From assembly GCF_018614875.1 (NCBI RefSeq), contig NZ_JAGGNW010000002.1:248001-312000 (forward strand): a stretch of 64,000 nucleotides of DNA, read 5' to 3'. The position numbers were made by a program, and so were the translations under genes. The DNA is from Variovorax paradoxus. GTDB lineage: Bacteria > Pseudomonadota > Gammaproteobacteria > Burkholderiales > Burkholderiaceae_C. The first letter of the stretch is position 1, and the number at the start of each line of letters is the position of its first letter. The notes below the pieces were generated by a model. The model was given only the letters and a program-made list of their open reading frames with translations. It did not search any database and was not told the origin of the DNA. Positions 8,572 to 18,695 of the stretch are shown here, in pieces.

Positions 8572-10845
8572 ATGAACATCCACAGGTTTTCGAGGAACAT
8601 CGCGCTGTGCGTGCTGGCGCTGGTGCAGACCACTGGTCACGCCGCGCAGTATCCGCTGGCCCAGTTGCCGCGAAACACCGGAGCCGAGGAGCCGGCGGGC
8701 AATACTCCCAGCGACCGGATACGCATCTCCTCGCAGGCGACGAACAGCCAAAGGAGCAGGTGCGTCGGCGCCCAGACCCCCCGCAGCGCCTTGGGATCCG
8801 TCCTGGCGCAGAGGGCGTTCAACACCAGCACCCCGCTGACCTCGATCTCGGCCAGCGGCTCCAGGATATCGACCGGCACGGCCGCCTACCAGGCCGGCTA
8901 CGACACGGCCGACTGGTCGGGCAAGCTGATCGCCACGCGCTTCGGCAGCGACGGCAGGCTGGCCGCTACGCCCGCATGGTCGGCGCGCGAGCTGCTCGAT
9001 ACGCGCACGGCGACGGCAGGCGCGCACGACCGCAATCGCAAGGTGCTGAGTTTTTCGGGCACCGCCGCGGCAACAGCCACCAGTGCCGCGGCCACCGGTT
9101 CCGGCGTGCCGTTCCGATGGGCCAGCCTGAGCGAAGCGCAGAAGGCGGCGCTCAAGGGGAGCACCGGCACCGACACCGCGAGCACCTCGCTGGGCCAAGG
9201 CGTGCTCGATTTCCTGCGCGGCGACCGCAGCAATGAGGACGCCGGCCTGGGCCTGCGCAAGCGCGGCCACGTGCTGGGCGACATCGTGGGCTCCAGCGTC
9301 ATGTACGCGGGGCAGCCCCGGAGTGGTTTCACCAACGATGCCTACGCCACATTCGCTTCGACCATCGCCCGCACGCCGATGGTCTATGTCGGCGCCAACG
9401 ACGGCATGCTGCACGCCTTCAATGCCGCCACCGGCCAGGAGGCGTTCGCCTATGTGCCCGAAGGCCTCTATGGCACGGCGGCGGCGCCCCATCTCAAGAA
9501 GCTCAGCGAAAGCACCTACTCGCACAGGTACTACGTCGATGGCAGCCCGTTCGTGGCCGACATCTACATGGGTTCGGCCGCCAACGCCACGGCCACCAAT
9601 ACCGAGAAGGCGGCCTTGTGGAAGTCCTACCTCGTGGGCACGCTGGGAGCGGGCGGCAAGGGCTACTTCGTGCTCGACGTCACCAAGCCCGAGAACATCG
9701 GCGAGACCAACGCCGCCAACGTTGCCGTGATCGACACGACCGCGCTCGTCGACGACGACCTCGGCCACCAGTTCCAGCAACCCGTACTCGATTCCTTTTC
9801 CAGGCGCGCGCTGCAGGTGGCACCGCTCAACAACGGCCGCAAGGCCGTGATCCTGGGCAACGGCTACAACAGCACGAGCGAGAAGGCGATGCTGTGGGTC
9901 CAGTATCTCGACGGCGACAAGTCCGTGCTGAAGATCCCCGCGCCTGCGACGCAGGCCGCCGGCACCGGCAACGGGCTGTCGGCGCCGCAGGTGGTGGACC
10001 GCAACGGCGACGGCAAGGTCGACTACGTCTATGCCGGCGACCTGCTCGGCAACCTCTGGAAGTTCGACCTGAGCGATGCCGACAGCACCAAGTGGAAGGC
10101 CACACTGGGCTCCGGCGCGACCGCATCGAGCCTGGACAACACGCCGCTGTTCGCCGCCGGCGCCGCGCAGCCGATCACGGCTGCGCCGCTGGTCGTCGAC
10201 CATCCGCGCGGCGGCTACATGGTGATGTTCGGCACCGGCCGGCTGTTTGCCTCCGGCGACGAAAGCAGCACCGCCGCACAGTACCTGTACGGCGTCTGGG
10301 ACCGCGCCAACGGCAGCACGGGCACCGCGGCGCTGACCGATCTGGTGGCGCAGACCATCGGGGCCGACACGGTGACGGCAGGCGACGTCGAATTCCGCAC
10401 CGCGTCGAGCAACAGCGTGAGCTACAGCGGCTCGGGCGGAAAGCGCGGCTGGTACCTCCAGCTGGGAACTGCGGGCGAACGCATCGTCTATCCAGGCGAT
10501 GCACTGAGCGGCAGCGCGGGCCTGTTCTCAACCACCATTCCCGGCTCCGCGAGCAATTCGCTCGACTGCGCGCCAGGCACCAGCGACGACGGCTGGTCGA
10601 TGGTGATCGACTTCTTCAGCGGCGCCGTTCCCGACGGCATCGCTTACAACGGGTTCACCAGCGCGCTTGGCACCTACCTCGGCTTCCGGAACCATTCGGG
10701 CCGGGACGACATCGTCTTTCGGCCTCAGAACGCCGACGAAAAAGGCAAGCACGTGATCTGCAACGCGGCCGGCACTTGCAACGAGACCGACCTGCCGCAA
10801 GCCGTCCGCCGCTTCGGCTGGCGCAACCTGATCTCGTCGGATTGA
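8572..10845 (+). CDS. pilY1: PilY1-type pilus tip protein lacking the von Willebrand domain
   Basis: A 757-residue secreted protein. A signal peptide ends near HA|AQYPLAQLP, and GGAAAGGGAG immediately before the ATG is a strong ribosome binding site. The C-terminal two thirds match the PilY1 beta-propeller, including YVGANDGMLHAFNA and the calcium loop DRNGDGKVDYVYAGD near residue 480. PilY1 proteins are usually over 1,000 residues because of an N-terminal von Willebrand A domain with a DxSxS site. Here only about 85 low-complexity residues separate the signal peptide from the propeller part, so that domain is absent. A calcium-controlled role in extension and retraction remains likely; mechanosensing by the von Willebrand domain does not. 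Confidence 0.87.
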   Translation: MNIHRFSRNIALCVLALVQTTGHAAQYPLAQLPRNTGAEEPAGNTPSDRIRISSQATNSQRSRCVGAQTPRSALGSVLAQRAFNTSTPLTSISASGSRISTGTAAYQAGYDTADWSGKLIATRFGSDGRLAATPAWSARELLDTRTATAGAHDRNRKVLSFSGTAAATATSAAATGSGVPFRWASLSEAQKAALKGSTGTDTASTSLGQGVLDFLRGDRSNEDAGLGLRKRGHVLGDIVGSSVMYAGQPRSGFTNDAYATFASTIARTPMVYVGANDGMLHAFNAATGQEAFAYVPEGLYGTAAAPHLKKLSESTYSHRYYVDGSPFVADIYMGSAANATATNTEKAALWKSYLVGTLGAGGKGYFVLDVTKPENIGETNAANVAVIDTTALVDDDLGHQFQQPVLDSFSRRALQVAPLNNGRKAVILGNGYNSTSEKAMLWVQYLDGDKSVLKIPAPATQAAGTGNGLSAPQVVDRNGDGKVDYVYAGDLLGNLWKFDLSDADSTKWKATLGSGATASSLDNTPLFAAGAAQPITAAPLVVDHPRGGYMVMFGTGRLFASGDESSTAAQYLYGVWDRANGSTGTAALTDLVAQTIGADTVTAGDVEFRTASSNSVSYSGSGGKRGWYLQLGTAGERIVYPGDALSGSAGLFSTTIPGSASNSLDCAPGTSDDGWSMVIDFFSGAVPDGIAYNGFTSALGTYLGFRNHSGRDDIVFRPQNADEKGKHVICNAAGTCNETDLPQAVRRFGWRNLISSD

Positions 10846-10865
10846 CGCCGCAGCGGACCCAAGCC

Positions 10866-11330
10866 ATGAACAAATATCCCGACGCGCAGACCCACAAAGG
10901 GCGGATTCGCCCGCGCGGCTTCACGCTGATCGAACTCATGATCGTGACGGCGGTGATCGCCATCCTGGCCGCCATTGCCTACCCGAGCTACACGCGCTAT
11001 GTGCTGCGGGCCAAGCGGGCCGACGCCAAGCAGCAGCTGCTGCAGGCGGCGCAATGGACCGAGCGCTACCTGACGGCCAACGGACAATATCCCCCTGCAA
11101 CCGTCGCGCTGCCGGCCGGGCTGCAGCAGGCACCATCGTCCGGCGCGGCGAACTACGCCATCAGCTATGCGGCAAGGGATACAACCACCTACACCCTGCG
11201 CGCCGTGCCGCAGGGCGCATCGGCCGCCGACGAGTGCCGAACGCTGACGGTGAACCAGCAGGGCGTCAAGCTGGCGGCGGACCAGACCAGCGCTTTGAAT
11301 GCGCTGGTGCAGGCCTGCTGGAACCGCTGA
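10866..11330 (+). CDS. pilE: Type IV pilin-like protein PilE
   Basis: A 154-residue pilin with leader RG|FTLIELMIVTAVIAILAAIA, Glu5 present, and a C-terminal disulphide loop (Cys near residues 122 and 151). Its place at the end of the minor-pilin operon matches the PilE minor pilin of pseudomonads rather than the major pilin PilA. It ends 24 bases before the convergent nrdR, with no obvious terminator between them. Confidence 0.87.
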   Translation: MNKYPDAQTHKGRIRPRGFTLIELMIVTAVIAILAAIAYPSYTRYVLRAKRADAKQQLLQAAQWTERYLTANGQYPPATVALPAGLQQAPSSGAANYAISYAARDTTTYTLRAVPQGASAADECRTLTVNQQGVKLAADQTSALNALVQACWNR

Positions 11331-11354
11331 GCCGGCCGCCGCGCGCGGGGCTTC

Positions 11355-11798
11355 TCAGATATCCCGCAGCAGCTGCCTGAACTCGTCCACGTCCTCGAAG
11401 CTGCGGTACACCGAGGCAAAGCGCACGTAGGCCACCTTGTCGAGCTTCTTGAGTTCGCGCATCACGAGCTCGCCCACCTTGGTCGAATCGATTTCGCGCA
11501 GGCCGCTGGCCAGCAGCTTCTGCTCGATGCGCAGCAGGGCGTTGTCGATCTGCTCGATGCTCACGGGCCGCTTGCGCAGCGCCAGCATCATCGAGGCGCG
11601 GACCTTGGCCGATTCGAAATCGGCGCGGCTGCCGTCCTTCTTGACGACCACCGGAAAGTTGACGTCCGGCCGCTCATAGGTGGTGAAGCGCTTGTCGCAG
11701 GCGCTGCACTGGCGGCGCCTGCGCACGAAGTCGGCGTCTTCAGAAACGCGGGTCTCGACGACCTGCGTTTCGAGATGACCGCAAAAAGGGCATTTCAT
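11355..11798 (-). CDS. nrdR: Transcriptional repressor NrdR
   Basis: A 147-residue repressor of ribonucleotide reductase genes. The zinc ribbon uses C3, C6, C31 and C34 (MKCPFC and QCSAC). An ATP-cone domain follows, with [17 protein letters not shown], and it senses dATP/ATP. It sits just downstream of glyA on the same strand, a common pairing in betaproteobacteria. Confidence 0.96.
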   Translation of the reverse strand: MKCPFCGHLETQVVETRVSEDADFVRRRRQCSACDKRFTTYERPDVNFPVVVKKDGSRADFESAKVRASMMLALRKRPVSIEQIDNALLRIEQKLLASGLREIDSTKVGELVMRELKKLDKVAYVRFASVYRSFEDVDEFRQLLRDI

Positions 11799-11819
11799 GC
11801 GGCCGGCTCTTCGTGACGA

Positions 11820-13064
11820 TCAGCGGTAGACCGGGAACCGGCTTGTCAGCGCATGCACCTTGGCGCGCACCGCGTCGATGTTCGCCGCGTCGCGCGGGTT
11901 CTCGAGCACGTCGGCGATCAGGTTCGCGGTGATGCGCGCCTCTTCGTCCTTGAAACCGCGCGTGGTCATGGCGGGGGTGCCGATGCGCACGCCGCTGGTG
12001 ACCATCGGCTTTTCGGGGTCGTTGGGGATCGCGTTCTTGTTGATCGTCATGTGGGCGCTGCCCAGCACGGCCTCGGCTTCCTTGCCCGTGATCCCCTTGG
12101 CGCGCAGGTCGACCAGCATCACGTGGCTTTCGGTGCGTCCGCTCACGATGCGCAGGCCGCGCTCGGTGAGGGTGTCGGCGACGATTTGCGCGTTCTTGAC
12201 CACCTGCTGCTGGTAGGCCTTGAACTCGGGCGCCATGGCTTCCTTGAATGCGACGGCCTTGGCGGCGATCACGTGCATCAGCGGGCCGCCTTGCAGGCCC
12301 GGGAAGATCGCGCTGTTGATGGCTTTCTCGTGCTGCGACTTCATCAGGATGATGCCGCCGCGCGGGCCGCGCAGGCTCTTGTGGGTGGTGGAGGTGACCA
12401 CGTCGGCGTGCGGCACCGGGTTGGGGTACACGCCCGCGGCCACCAGGCCGGCGTAGTGGGCGATGTCGACCATGAAGATCGCGCCCACGTCCTTGGCCAC
12501 CTTGGCAAAGCGCTCGAAGTCGATGCGCAGCGAATAGGCCGAGGCGCCCGCGATGATGAGCTTGGGCATGTGCTCGTGCGCCTTGCGTTCCATCGCGTCG
12601 TAGTCGATGGCTTCGTTGGCGTCCAGGCCGTAGCTCACCACGTTGAACCACTTGCCGCTCATGTTCAGCGGCATGCCGTGGGTCAGGTGGCCGCCTTCGG
12701 CCAGGCTCATGCCCATGATGGTGTCGCCGGGCTTCAGGAAAGCCAGCATCACGGCTTCGTTGGCCGAGGCGCCGCAATGCGGCTGCACGTTGGCGGCGTC
12801 GGCGCCGAAGATCTGCTTGATGCGGTCGATGGCCAACTGCTCGGCCACGTCGACGTGCTCGCAGCCGCCGTAGTAGCGCTTGCCCGGGTAGCCTTCGGCG
12901 TATTTGTTGGTGAGCTGCGAGCCCTGGGCGGCCATGACGGCCGGCGAGGCGTAGTTCTCGCTGGCGATCAGCTCGATGTGGTGTTCCTGGCGCGCGTTTT
13001 CGGCCTGGATGGCAGCCCAGATTTCGGGATCGGTCTGTTCGACCAGGATGTTGCGGTGGTACAT
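11820..13064 (-). CDS. glyA: Serine hydroxymethyltransferase
   Basis: A 414-residue PLP enzyme that interconverts serine and glycine while charging tetrahydrofolate with a C1 unit. The PLP lysine lies in [14 protein letters not shown] and the substrate motif [11 protein letters not shown] is near residue 27. The ATG at 13064 is preceded by AAAGGA at good spacing; a longer in-frame start at 13103 lacks support. It links folate C1 metabolism to the rest of the cell, but it is separated from the H4MPT region by 18 kb. Confidence 0.97.
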   Translation of the reverse strand: MYHRNILVEQTDPEIWAAIQAENARQEHHIELIASENYASPAVMAAQGSQLTNKYAEGYPGKRYYGGCEHVDVAEQLAIDRIKQIFGADAANVQPHCGASANEAVMLAFLKPGDTIMGMSLAEGGHLTHGMPLNMSGKWFNVVSYGLDANEAIDYDAMERKAHEHMPKLIIAGASAYSLRIDFERFAKVAKDVGAIFMVDIAHYAGLVAAGVYPNPVPHADVVTSTTHKSLRGPRGGIILMKSQHEKAINSAIFPGLQGGPLMHVIAAKAVAFKEAMAPEFKAYQQQVVKNAQIVADTLTERGLRIVSGRTESHVMLVDLRAKGITGKEAEAVLGSAHMTINKNAIPNDPEKPMVTSGVRIGTPAMTTRGFKDEEARITANLIADVLENPRDAANIDAVRAKVHALTSRFPVYR

Positions 13065-13249
13065 GGCAGTCCTTTGAAGACGAGGTCCTTGTTCTTCAAC
13101 CAAACAAGGGCTGCCCAGGCGAACGGCTGAACGCCTGTATGGATGCCAGGCGGCACGCTTCCCAGTGGTATTCCACGTCAGCGCATGGCACCGTGCGGGG
13201 TGCTGCGCCTATCGCCAGTCGCGTACGGGGTGAAGTGTAGCGCAGGGGC

Positions 13250-14110
13250 TCAGGAAACTTCCGAAAGCAGGGCCACTTTCTGGGGGTCTGCCGGCTCGGC
13301 GGTATGTTCCCGCTTGGGTGGTACCGCAACCGGAATCGGCTGCGCATGTGCACGCACGACGGGCGCCGGCGGCACCGCCATCGTCGGGGGGTTGCGGCCG
13401 TTGGCCACCTGCACCAGCCGGTCGTGCTCGGCCATGACCTTGCCCGCGTAGCCTCCGTCGTCGTCGAGGTTGGCGGCGCCCACGTAGTAGCGCAGGCCGC
13501 CTTCGAGCGATCCGGCGCGGGTGATGCATTCCTGCAGCACCTTCACGCCAACGCGCATGTTGGTCACGGGGTCGAAGGCGGTGAGCGTGCCGCCCGCGCT
13601 TTCGTACTTGTCGCCGTGCACGCGCGTCATGACCTGCATCAGGCCCTGGGCGCCCACGTGGCTCTGGGCAAAGGGGTTGAAGCTCGATTCGACGGCCATG
13701 ATGGCGAGGATCAGCGTCGGGTCGAGCTTGGTGCGCTTGCCGAGGTTGTAGGCTTCCGCAACCAGCACGCTCAGCGGTTCGGCCGCCACGCGGTACTTCT
13801 TGCTGAGCCAATAGGCCACGGCGGCCTGCTGCTTGGGCAGGTCGCCGGGGCTCGCAGCCGTGGTGCGCACGATGGCGGTCGGCTCCAGGTCGGTGGCTTC
13901 AGGCGCGGGCTTGCGTGACTGCAGCCAGCCCATGAGCTGTTCCTCGCCGGTCTTGCGCAGATCGGGCCGCGCCACGAGGGCGAGGGCCGCGAACACGATG
14001 GCCAGGCCGACCAGTGCAAACCCGTTGTGGGTGATTTCAAAAAAGCCGTCTGCCACGTCGGACACGAAGGTCCTCAGCCCGCGGGCCGTGGCATCAAACG
14101 CCTTGTTCAT
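13250..14110 (-). CDS. Membrane-anchored lytic transglycosylase (SLT domain)
   Basis: A 286-residue protein with one membrane segment (residues about 30-48), a linker, and a lysozyme-like SLT domain. The catalytic Glu is in IMAVESSFNPFAQS, followed by GAQGLMQVM. It cleaves peptidoglycan on the periplasmic side. The ATG at 14110 has the ribosome binding site AAGGAAG and was chosen over an upstream in-frame ATG at 14170. The Pro-rich C-terminal tail is poorly conserved. 185 bases without a clear gene or riboswitch separate it from glyA. Confidence 0.88.
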   Translation of the reverse strand: MNKAFDATARGLRTFVSDVADGFFEITHNGFALVGLAIVFAALALVARPDLRKTGEEQLMGWLQSRKPAPEATDLEPTAIVRTTAASPGDLPKQQAAVAYWLSKKYRVAAEPLSVLVAEAYNLGKRTKLDPTLILAIMAVESSFNPFAQSHVGAQGLMQVMTRVHGDKYESAGGTLTAFDPVTNMRVGVKVLQECITRAGSLEGGLRYYVGAANLDDDGGYAGKVMAEHDRLVQVANGRNPPTMAVPPAPVVRAHAQPIPVAVPPKREHTAEPADPQKVALLSEVS

Positions 14111-14369
14111 CGCTCTTCCTTTCTGTGCGGCACCTGTTCGCAGCGCCGGGGAGGCGATGGATGAAGGCAACGGCGCTTGGATTGGTACGAATCAGGCTCC
14201 GCGCGTGGAGGTGTAGGGGTAGGAGCGCGGCGGCCTGATCAAGCCGTGGGGATTCGGCAGCGGATTCAGGAGGCCCCTGCTGGGTCTGGGGCAGCCAGGG
14301 GCAGGCGGGATTCTATCGCGGCTAAATACTCGGTCAAGCATAAGGGATTAATTCCTTATGTGATTACAT

Positions 14370-14650
14370 ATTTAAACAAAGCCTAGGGGAAATCCCTTGG
14401 GGGACGGGATTGCAATGCGGGAGCGCGGCGCCTAATCTGGACATGCCTGAGTTCTCAGGCGGTTTTCCGAAATCCGACAGCCCAAGGTGCAAGTCAAGGG
14501 CTGGAACGATGGAGGATCCATGGCGGCAATCTCTTGCTGCCAGCACGGCAGGAACCATTGACTTCCGGTCGTGCGAAGCGATGGCATGGGTTTTGGGCCC
14601 GCCATCAAGCCCGGCAATGAGACTTTTCGTCGAATTGCCGGGCTTTCTTG
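14370..14650 (+). ncRNA. Putative small RNA or attenuated leader upstream of the DUF748 gene
   Basis: The 577 bases from 14111 to 14687 contain no convincing gene. An AT-rich segment near 14341-14380, with an inverted repeat CATAAGG-N8-CCTTATG at 14339-14360, looks like a promoter or operator. Downstream are several short inverted repeats (GCCTGA-GTTC-TCAGGC, CAGCCC...GGGCTG, CTGCC-AGCA-GGCAG-like) and then a strong intrinsic terminator at 14607-14650. No plus-strand coding gene lies upstream, so the terminator must end either a free-standing RNA of roughly 250-280 nt or the leader of the DUF748 gene. No known RNA family is recognised. Both ends of the RNA are estimates. Confidence 0.45.
14607..14650 (+). 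terminator. Strong intrinsic terminator
   Basis: A perfect 12-base stem (AAGCCCGGCAAT at 14607-14618 with ATTGCCGGGCTT at 14634-14645) is followed by TCTTGTTTCT. The U-rich tail is on the plus strand only. It lies 38 bases before the DUF748 start codon. Confidence 0.75.
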
Positions 14651-14687
14651 TTTCTGCCTTCCGCTTTCTTTGCGGCACACTCCCGCG

Positions 14688-17600
14688 ATGGATTTAGCCT
14701 CGCTCAAACAAAATAGATGGGTGCGACGTGGGATCGTCGCCTTGCTTGTTCTTCTGGCCCTTTGGGTCATTGCCTGGCTGGCGGTGCCGCCGATCGCCAA
14801 GAGCCAGATTCAGAAGATTGCGAGCGAGAAGCTTGGCCGGCAGGTCACCGTCGGCAAGATCGACTTCAAGCCCTGGACCCTCGAGCTCGCGCTGAACGAT
14901 CTGCGCATCGCCACGGCCGACGGCAGCCGGCCCCAGGTGGCGGTGAAGCGCATCTATGCCGATGCCGAGCTGCAATCGATCCTGCGCCTGGCGCCGGTGA
15001 TCGACGCGGTAACGGTCGAGGCGCCGGCCATCCTGCTCACGCACCTTGCGGACGGCAAGTACGACATCGACGACATCCTGGCCAAGCTCGCGGCCAGCCC
15101 GCCGCGCGATCCCAAGGCCGAGCCGGCGCGCTTTGCGATCTACAACATCTCGATCAAGGGCGGCGCGGTCGATTTCGACGACCAGACCGTCAAGCGCAAG
15201 CACGAACTGCGCGATTTCGTGCTCAGCGTGCCGTTCCTGAGCAATCTTGCCTCCAAGCGCGACATCAACACCGAGCCCAAGCTGGCTTTTGCGCTCAACG
15301 GCAGCACGTTCGATTCGGCAGCCCTCACCACGCCGTTCGCGAAAAGCCGCAAGACCGACGCCCACGTGCAGTTCAAGGGCCTCGACCTGATGCCGTACCT
15401 GGGCTACATCCCGGGCGGCCTGCCGGTGAAGCTGCAGGCAGGCAGCCTGGATGCCAACCTGAAGATCGACTTCGAGCAAGCCACCACCGCCGGCCTCAGG
15501 ATCACCGGCACCGTGGAGGCGCACCAGGCGAAGCTCGGCGATGCCAGGGGCCGGGATCTGCTGGGGTTCGACTCGCTCAAGCTGGCGCTGGCCGATGTGC
15601 GGCCGCTGGAGTCGGTGTTTCACCTGAGCGAGGTCGCGCTGGCCAATCCGCAGCTCGCGGTCGCGCGCGACGCGAACGGCCAGCTCAACCTGCTTGCCAC
15701 CGATCCAGCCACCGGGGTGGCGGAAAAGGTGGCCCCGCCCCCCGCCGCCGCGGCTAGCGCCCCGGACGGAAAGCCCCCCGAGAAGCCGAAGCTGAAGGTC
15801 CAGGTCGACAAGGTGGCCCTCAGCGGTGGGCGCATTGGCTGGCGCGACGAAACCGTTCAGCCCGCCGCGGCCATCGAAATGAGTGCGCTCGGCCTCGACC
15901 TGGCCGGCGTCACCTGGCCCATGGAGAAGCCGGCCCGGTTCAGCGGCAGCACCGCCATTGGCGGCGCAACGCTCAAGTTCCAGGGCAATGCCACCGACAA
16001 GATCGCCAATGTGCAGACCGAGGTCGATGCATTGCCGCTGTCGCTGGCGGCCCCGTACCTGGCGCACAGCCTCGAGCCCACGCTCGACGGCAAGCTCAGC
16101 GGGCAGATCGACATCGACTGGGCCCAGCCCGATCTCAGGTTCAAGGCGCGGCGCCTGGCCGTCGACGGCCTGGCGCTCACCCAGGCAAAGACCGCGCTGG
16201 CGAGTGTCGGCCGCTTCGAGCTGGTCGACGCCGAGGTCGACATGACGAAGCACACGCTGAACGTGGCCACGTTCACCGCCACCAATCCGAAGGTGCAGGT
16301 CGAGCGCGACAGCGAAAAGCGCTGGATGTTCGAGCGCTGGCTCAGGGTGCCGGCCAACGTCGGCGGGGCGGCGCAGGCCAAGGCGGCCGCGCCCAAGCCC
16401 CCCGGCTCAGGCCCCGAAGCGGCGCCGCCCGGCGCCAACACCCGGCCCTGGGCGTTGACCATCGGCACCCTGGCGGTCGACAACGGCACGCTGTCCTATG
16501 CCGACAAGGCCAGCGCCACGCCCGTGGCCGTCGAGATCACGGCGCTCAGCCTGAAGGCGCAGAAGGTCGCGCCCGAAACCGGCACGGTTTCGCCGCTGCA
16601 GGTGTCGGGGCGCATCGGTTCCGGGCGCTCGGAGCCTGGCCGCTTCGACTACAAGGGCAACGTGGTGCTCAAGCCGCTCTCGGCCGAGGGCCGGCTCGAA
16701 GTGGCGTCGTTTCCCGCCCATGCCTTCAAGGCCTACTACGCCGACGCGCTCAACGTCGATATTCGCCGCGCCTTCGCAAGCTATAGAGGAACCGTGCGCT
16801 ACGCGAGCACGCCGGCCGGCATGACGATCAAGCTGGCCGGGGACACGGCGCTGGACGACTTCCGCGCCAACAGCATCTCGCTCACCCAGTCGCCGGGCTT
16901 CGACCGCAACACCAACCAGCTGCTGAGCTGGAAGACCTTGAGCCTGCGCGGCCTGCAGGTGAGCATGGCGCCCAACGCCGCACCGGCGGTGGACGTGCGG
17001 GAAACCACGCTGACCGATTTCTTCGCCCGCGTGATCGTCGATCCCACCGGCCGGCTCAACCTGGTAAACCTCACCAAGAAGGGGGAAGCGGAGGCCAATG
17101 CCGCCGCCGCTTCAAGCGCGGACGCCAAGACCCGCCGGAGCCTCGGAGGAACCACCACCACGACCCGCGGCGGGCCGCCACAGCAGCAGGGCGGCGCCCC
17201 GGCCTCGGCCGAGGCCATGGTTGGCGGCGCTCCCGAACCGACCAAGCCGGCCGCGGCACCCGTCGCAACCGCGCAGGCCGAGGCCGATTCGGGGCCCAAG
17301 CCGGTCATCAATTTCGGCCCGATGAGCCTGGTCAACGGCAGGATCGATTTCACCGACCTGTTCGTCAAGCCCAACTACTCGGCCGACCTGAGCGAGCTGA
17401 CCGGCAAACTCAGTTCCTTCTCGTCGAACCCGCCCAAGGGCGAGGGCGGCCGCCCCGCGTTGGCCGACCTGGAGCTGCGCGGCAAGGCGCAGCAGACGGC
17501 TGCGCTGGAAATCACCGGCAAGCTCAATCCGCTGGTCAAGCCGCTCGAACTCGACATCACCGCCAAGATGCGCGATCTCGACCTGGCTCCGCTGTCGCCG

Positions 17601-18506
17601 TATTCGGTGCGTTACGCGGGCCACGGCATCGAACGCGGCAAGATGAGCATGGACGTCAACTACAAGATCGCACCCGATGGCCAGCTCACGGCCACCAACA
17701 AGCTGGTGCTCAACCAGCTGCAGTTCGGCGACGAAGTGCAGGGCGCCCCCAACAGCCTGCCGGTGCGGCTCGCGGTGGCCCTCTTGGCCGACCGCAACGG
17801 CGTGATCGACGTGGACCTGCCGCTCAGGGGCTCGCTCAACGATCCGCAGTTCAGCATCGGCCCGCTGATCTTCAAGGCGGTGGTCAACCTGATCGTCAAG
17901 GCCGCCACGGCACCGTTCAGCCTGCTGACCGGCGGACTCGGCGGGGGCAGCGGCGAGTCGAGCACCATCACCTTCGAGCCCGGCAGCTCCGTGCTCGGCG
18001 CGAGCGCCAGGGAAGGCCTGGACAAGGTCGTCAAGGCCCTGACGGATCGCCCGAGCCTGCAGATGACGGTGGTCGGCACGTCCAGCCTCGAGCGCGAGCA
18101 TGATGCCTACCAGCGGCAGCGCCTGCGCCAGCTCGCCCAGGCCGAGAAGCGGCGCGTGGCGGTGCGCGGCGGCCAGGAGGGCACCGATGTGCCGCCGGTG
18201 ACCGATGCCGAATATCCCGAGCTGCTGACCGCCGTGTACAAGCGCGCGGACATCACCAAGCCGCGCAACATGGTCGGATTGGCCAAGGACCTGCCGGTGA
18301 AGGAAATGGAAAACCTGCTGCTCGCGAGCATTCCGGTCGACGAGGAGTCGATGCGCCAGCTGGCCGTGGAGCGTGGCGCCGTGGTGCGCGACTATCTGCT
18401 GGCCCAGAAGCTGCCGAGCGAACGCCTGTTCCTCGGCGCCGTGAAAACCAAGGCGAGCGGTGCCGACTGGAAGCCCGGCGCCGAGCTCAACCTGGCCATG
18501 AAGTGA
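14688..18506 (+). CDS. AsmA-like DUF748 envelope protein
   Basis: A 1,272-residue protein. One N-terminal membrane anchor (residues about 15-33, IVALLVLLALWVIAWLAVPP) is followed by a very long periplasmic part of repeating beta-groove segments. Such segments are typical of the AsmA/YhdP/TamB superfamily, which bridges inner and outer membrane and moves phospholipids. Two Ala/Pro-rich linkers interrupt it, near residues 355-370 and 815-870. The last 190 residues (TITFEPGSSVLGASAREGLDKV) resemble the conserved DUF748 C-terminus with a peptidoglycan-type OmpA-like flavour. The role in lipid transport is inferred from the family. Confidence 0.85.
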   Translation: MDLASLKQNRWVRRGIVALLVLLALWVIAWLAVPPIAKSQIQKIASEKLGRQVTVGKIDFKPWTLELALNDLRIATADGSRPQVAVKRIYADAELQSILRLAPVIDAVTVEAPAILLTHLADGKYDIDDILAKLAASPPRDPKAEPARFAIYNISIKGGAVDFDDQTVKRKHELRDFVLSVPFLSNLASKRDINTEPKLAFALNGSTFDSAALTTPFAKSRKTDAHVQFKGLDLMPYLGYIPGGLPVKLQAGSLDANLKIDFEQATTAGLRITGTVEAHQAKLGDARGRDLLGFDSLKLALADVRPLESVFHLSEVALANPQLAVARDANGQLNLLATDPATGVAEKVAPPPAAAASAPDGKPPEKPKLKVQVDKVALSGGRIGWRDETVQPAAAIEMSALGLDLAGVTWPMEKPARFSGSTAIGGATLKFQGNATDKIANVQTEVDALPLSLAAPYLAHSLEPTLDGKLSGQIDIDWAQPDLRFKARRLAVDGLALTQAKTALASVGRFELVDAEVDMTKHTLNVATFTATNPKVQVERDSEKRWMFERWLRVPANVGGAAQAKAAAPKPPGSGPEAAPPGANTRPWALTIGTLAVDNGTLSYADKASATPVAVEITALSLKAQKVAPETGTVSPLQVSGRIGSGRSEPGRFDYKGNVVLKPLSAEGRLEVASFPAHAFKAYYADALNVDIRRAFASYRGTVRYASTPAGMTIKLAGDTALDDFRANSISLTQSPGFDRNTNQLLSWKTLSLRGLQVSMAPNAAPAVDVRETTLTDFFARVIVDPTGRLNLVNLTKKGEAEANAAAASSADAKTRRSLGGTTTTTRGGPPQQQGGAPASAEAMVGGAPEPTKPAAAPVATAQAEADSGPKPVINFGPMSLVNGRIDFTDLFVKPNYSADLSELTGKLSSFSSNPPKGEGGRPALADLELRGKAQQTAALEITGKLNPLVKPLELDITAKMRDLDLAPLSPYSVRYAGHGIERGKMSMDVNYKIAPDGQLTATNKLVLNQLQFGDEVQGAPNSLPVRLAVALLADRNGVIDVDLPLRGSLNDPQFSIGPLIFKAVVNLIVKAATAPFSLLTGGLGGGSGESSTITFEPGSSVLGASAREGLDKVVKALTDRPSLQMTVVGTSSLEREHDAYQRQRLRQLAQAEKRRVAVRGGQEGTDVPPVTDAEYPELLTAVYKRADITKPRNMVGLAKDLPVKEMENLLLASIPVDEESMRQLAVERGAVVRDYLLAQKLPSERLFLGAVKTKASGADWKPGAELNLAMK

Positions 18507-18640
18507 CGAACGGCCACCTGGTTTTTCGCGCCGCCTTGCCATAGATGTAAGCCAACCCATGCCCGTTTCCGGCAGCCAATTGGCTGTTGTTGCGGCATGG
18601 AATTCAACCGCCCGCCACAACTGGGTGAAAATGTCGATGT

Positions 18641-18660
18641 GCGCCGGCCTTTGCCGGCGC
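18641..18660 (+). promoter_or_regulatory. GC-rich hairpin before the DUF349 gene
   Basis: A perfect 8-base stem (GCGCCGGC-CTTT-GCCGGCGC) is followed by a pyrimidine-rich, but not U-only, stretch. It may be a weak terminator for the DUF748 transcript or a leader structure. Its position upstream of the GTG at 18696 favours that start for the next gene. Confidence 0.4.
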
Positions 18661-18695
18661 CTTCGCTTCTCTCTTCAGACAACGATTTCGCGCAA

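Noticed and set aside
13065..13249. Possible glycine riboswitch upstream of glyA
   Set aside because: No recognisable tandem aptamer cores; only a short GCACC...GGTGC inverted repeat was seen.
14410..14697. 95-codon plus-strand frame across the terminator before the DUF748 gene
   Set aside because: It runs through a strong terminator stem, has no ribosome binding site and no recognisable domain.
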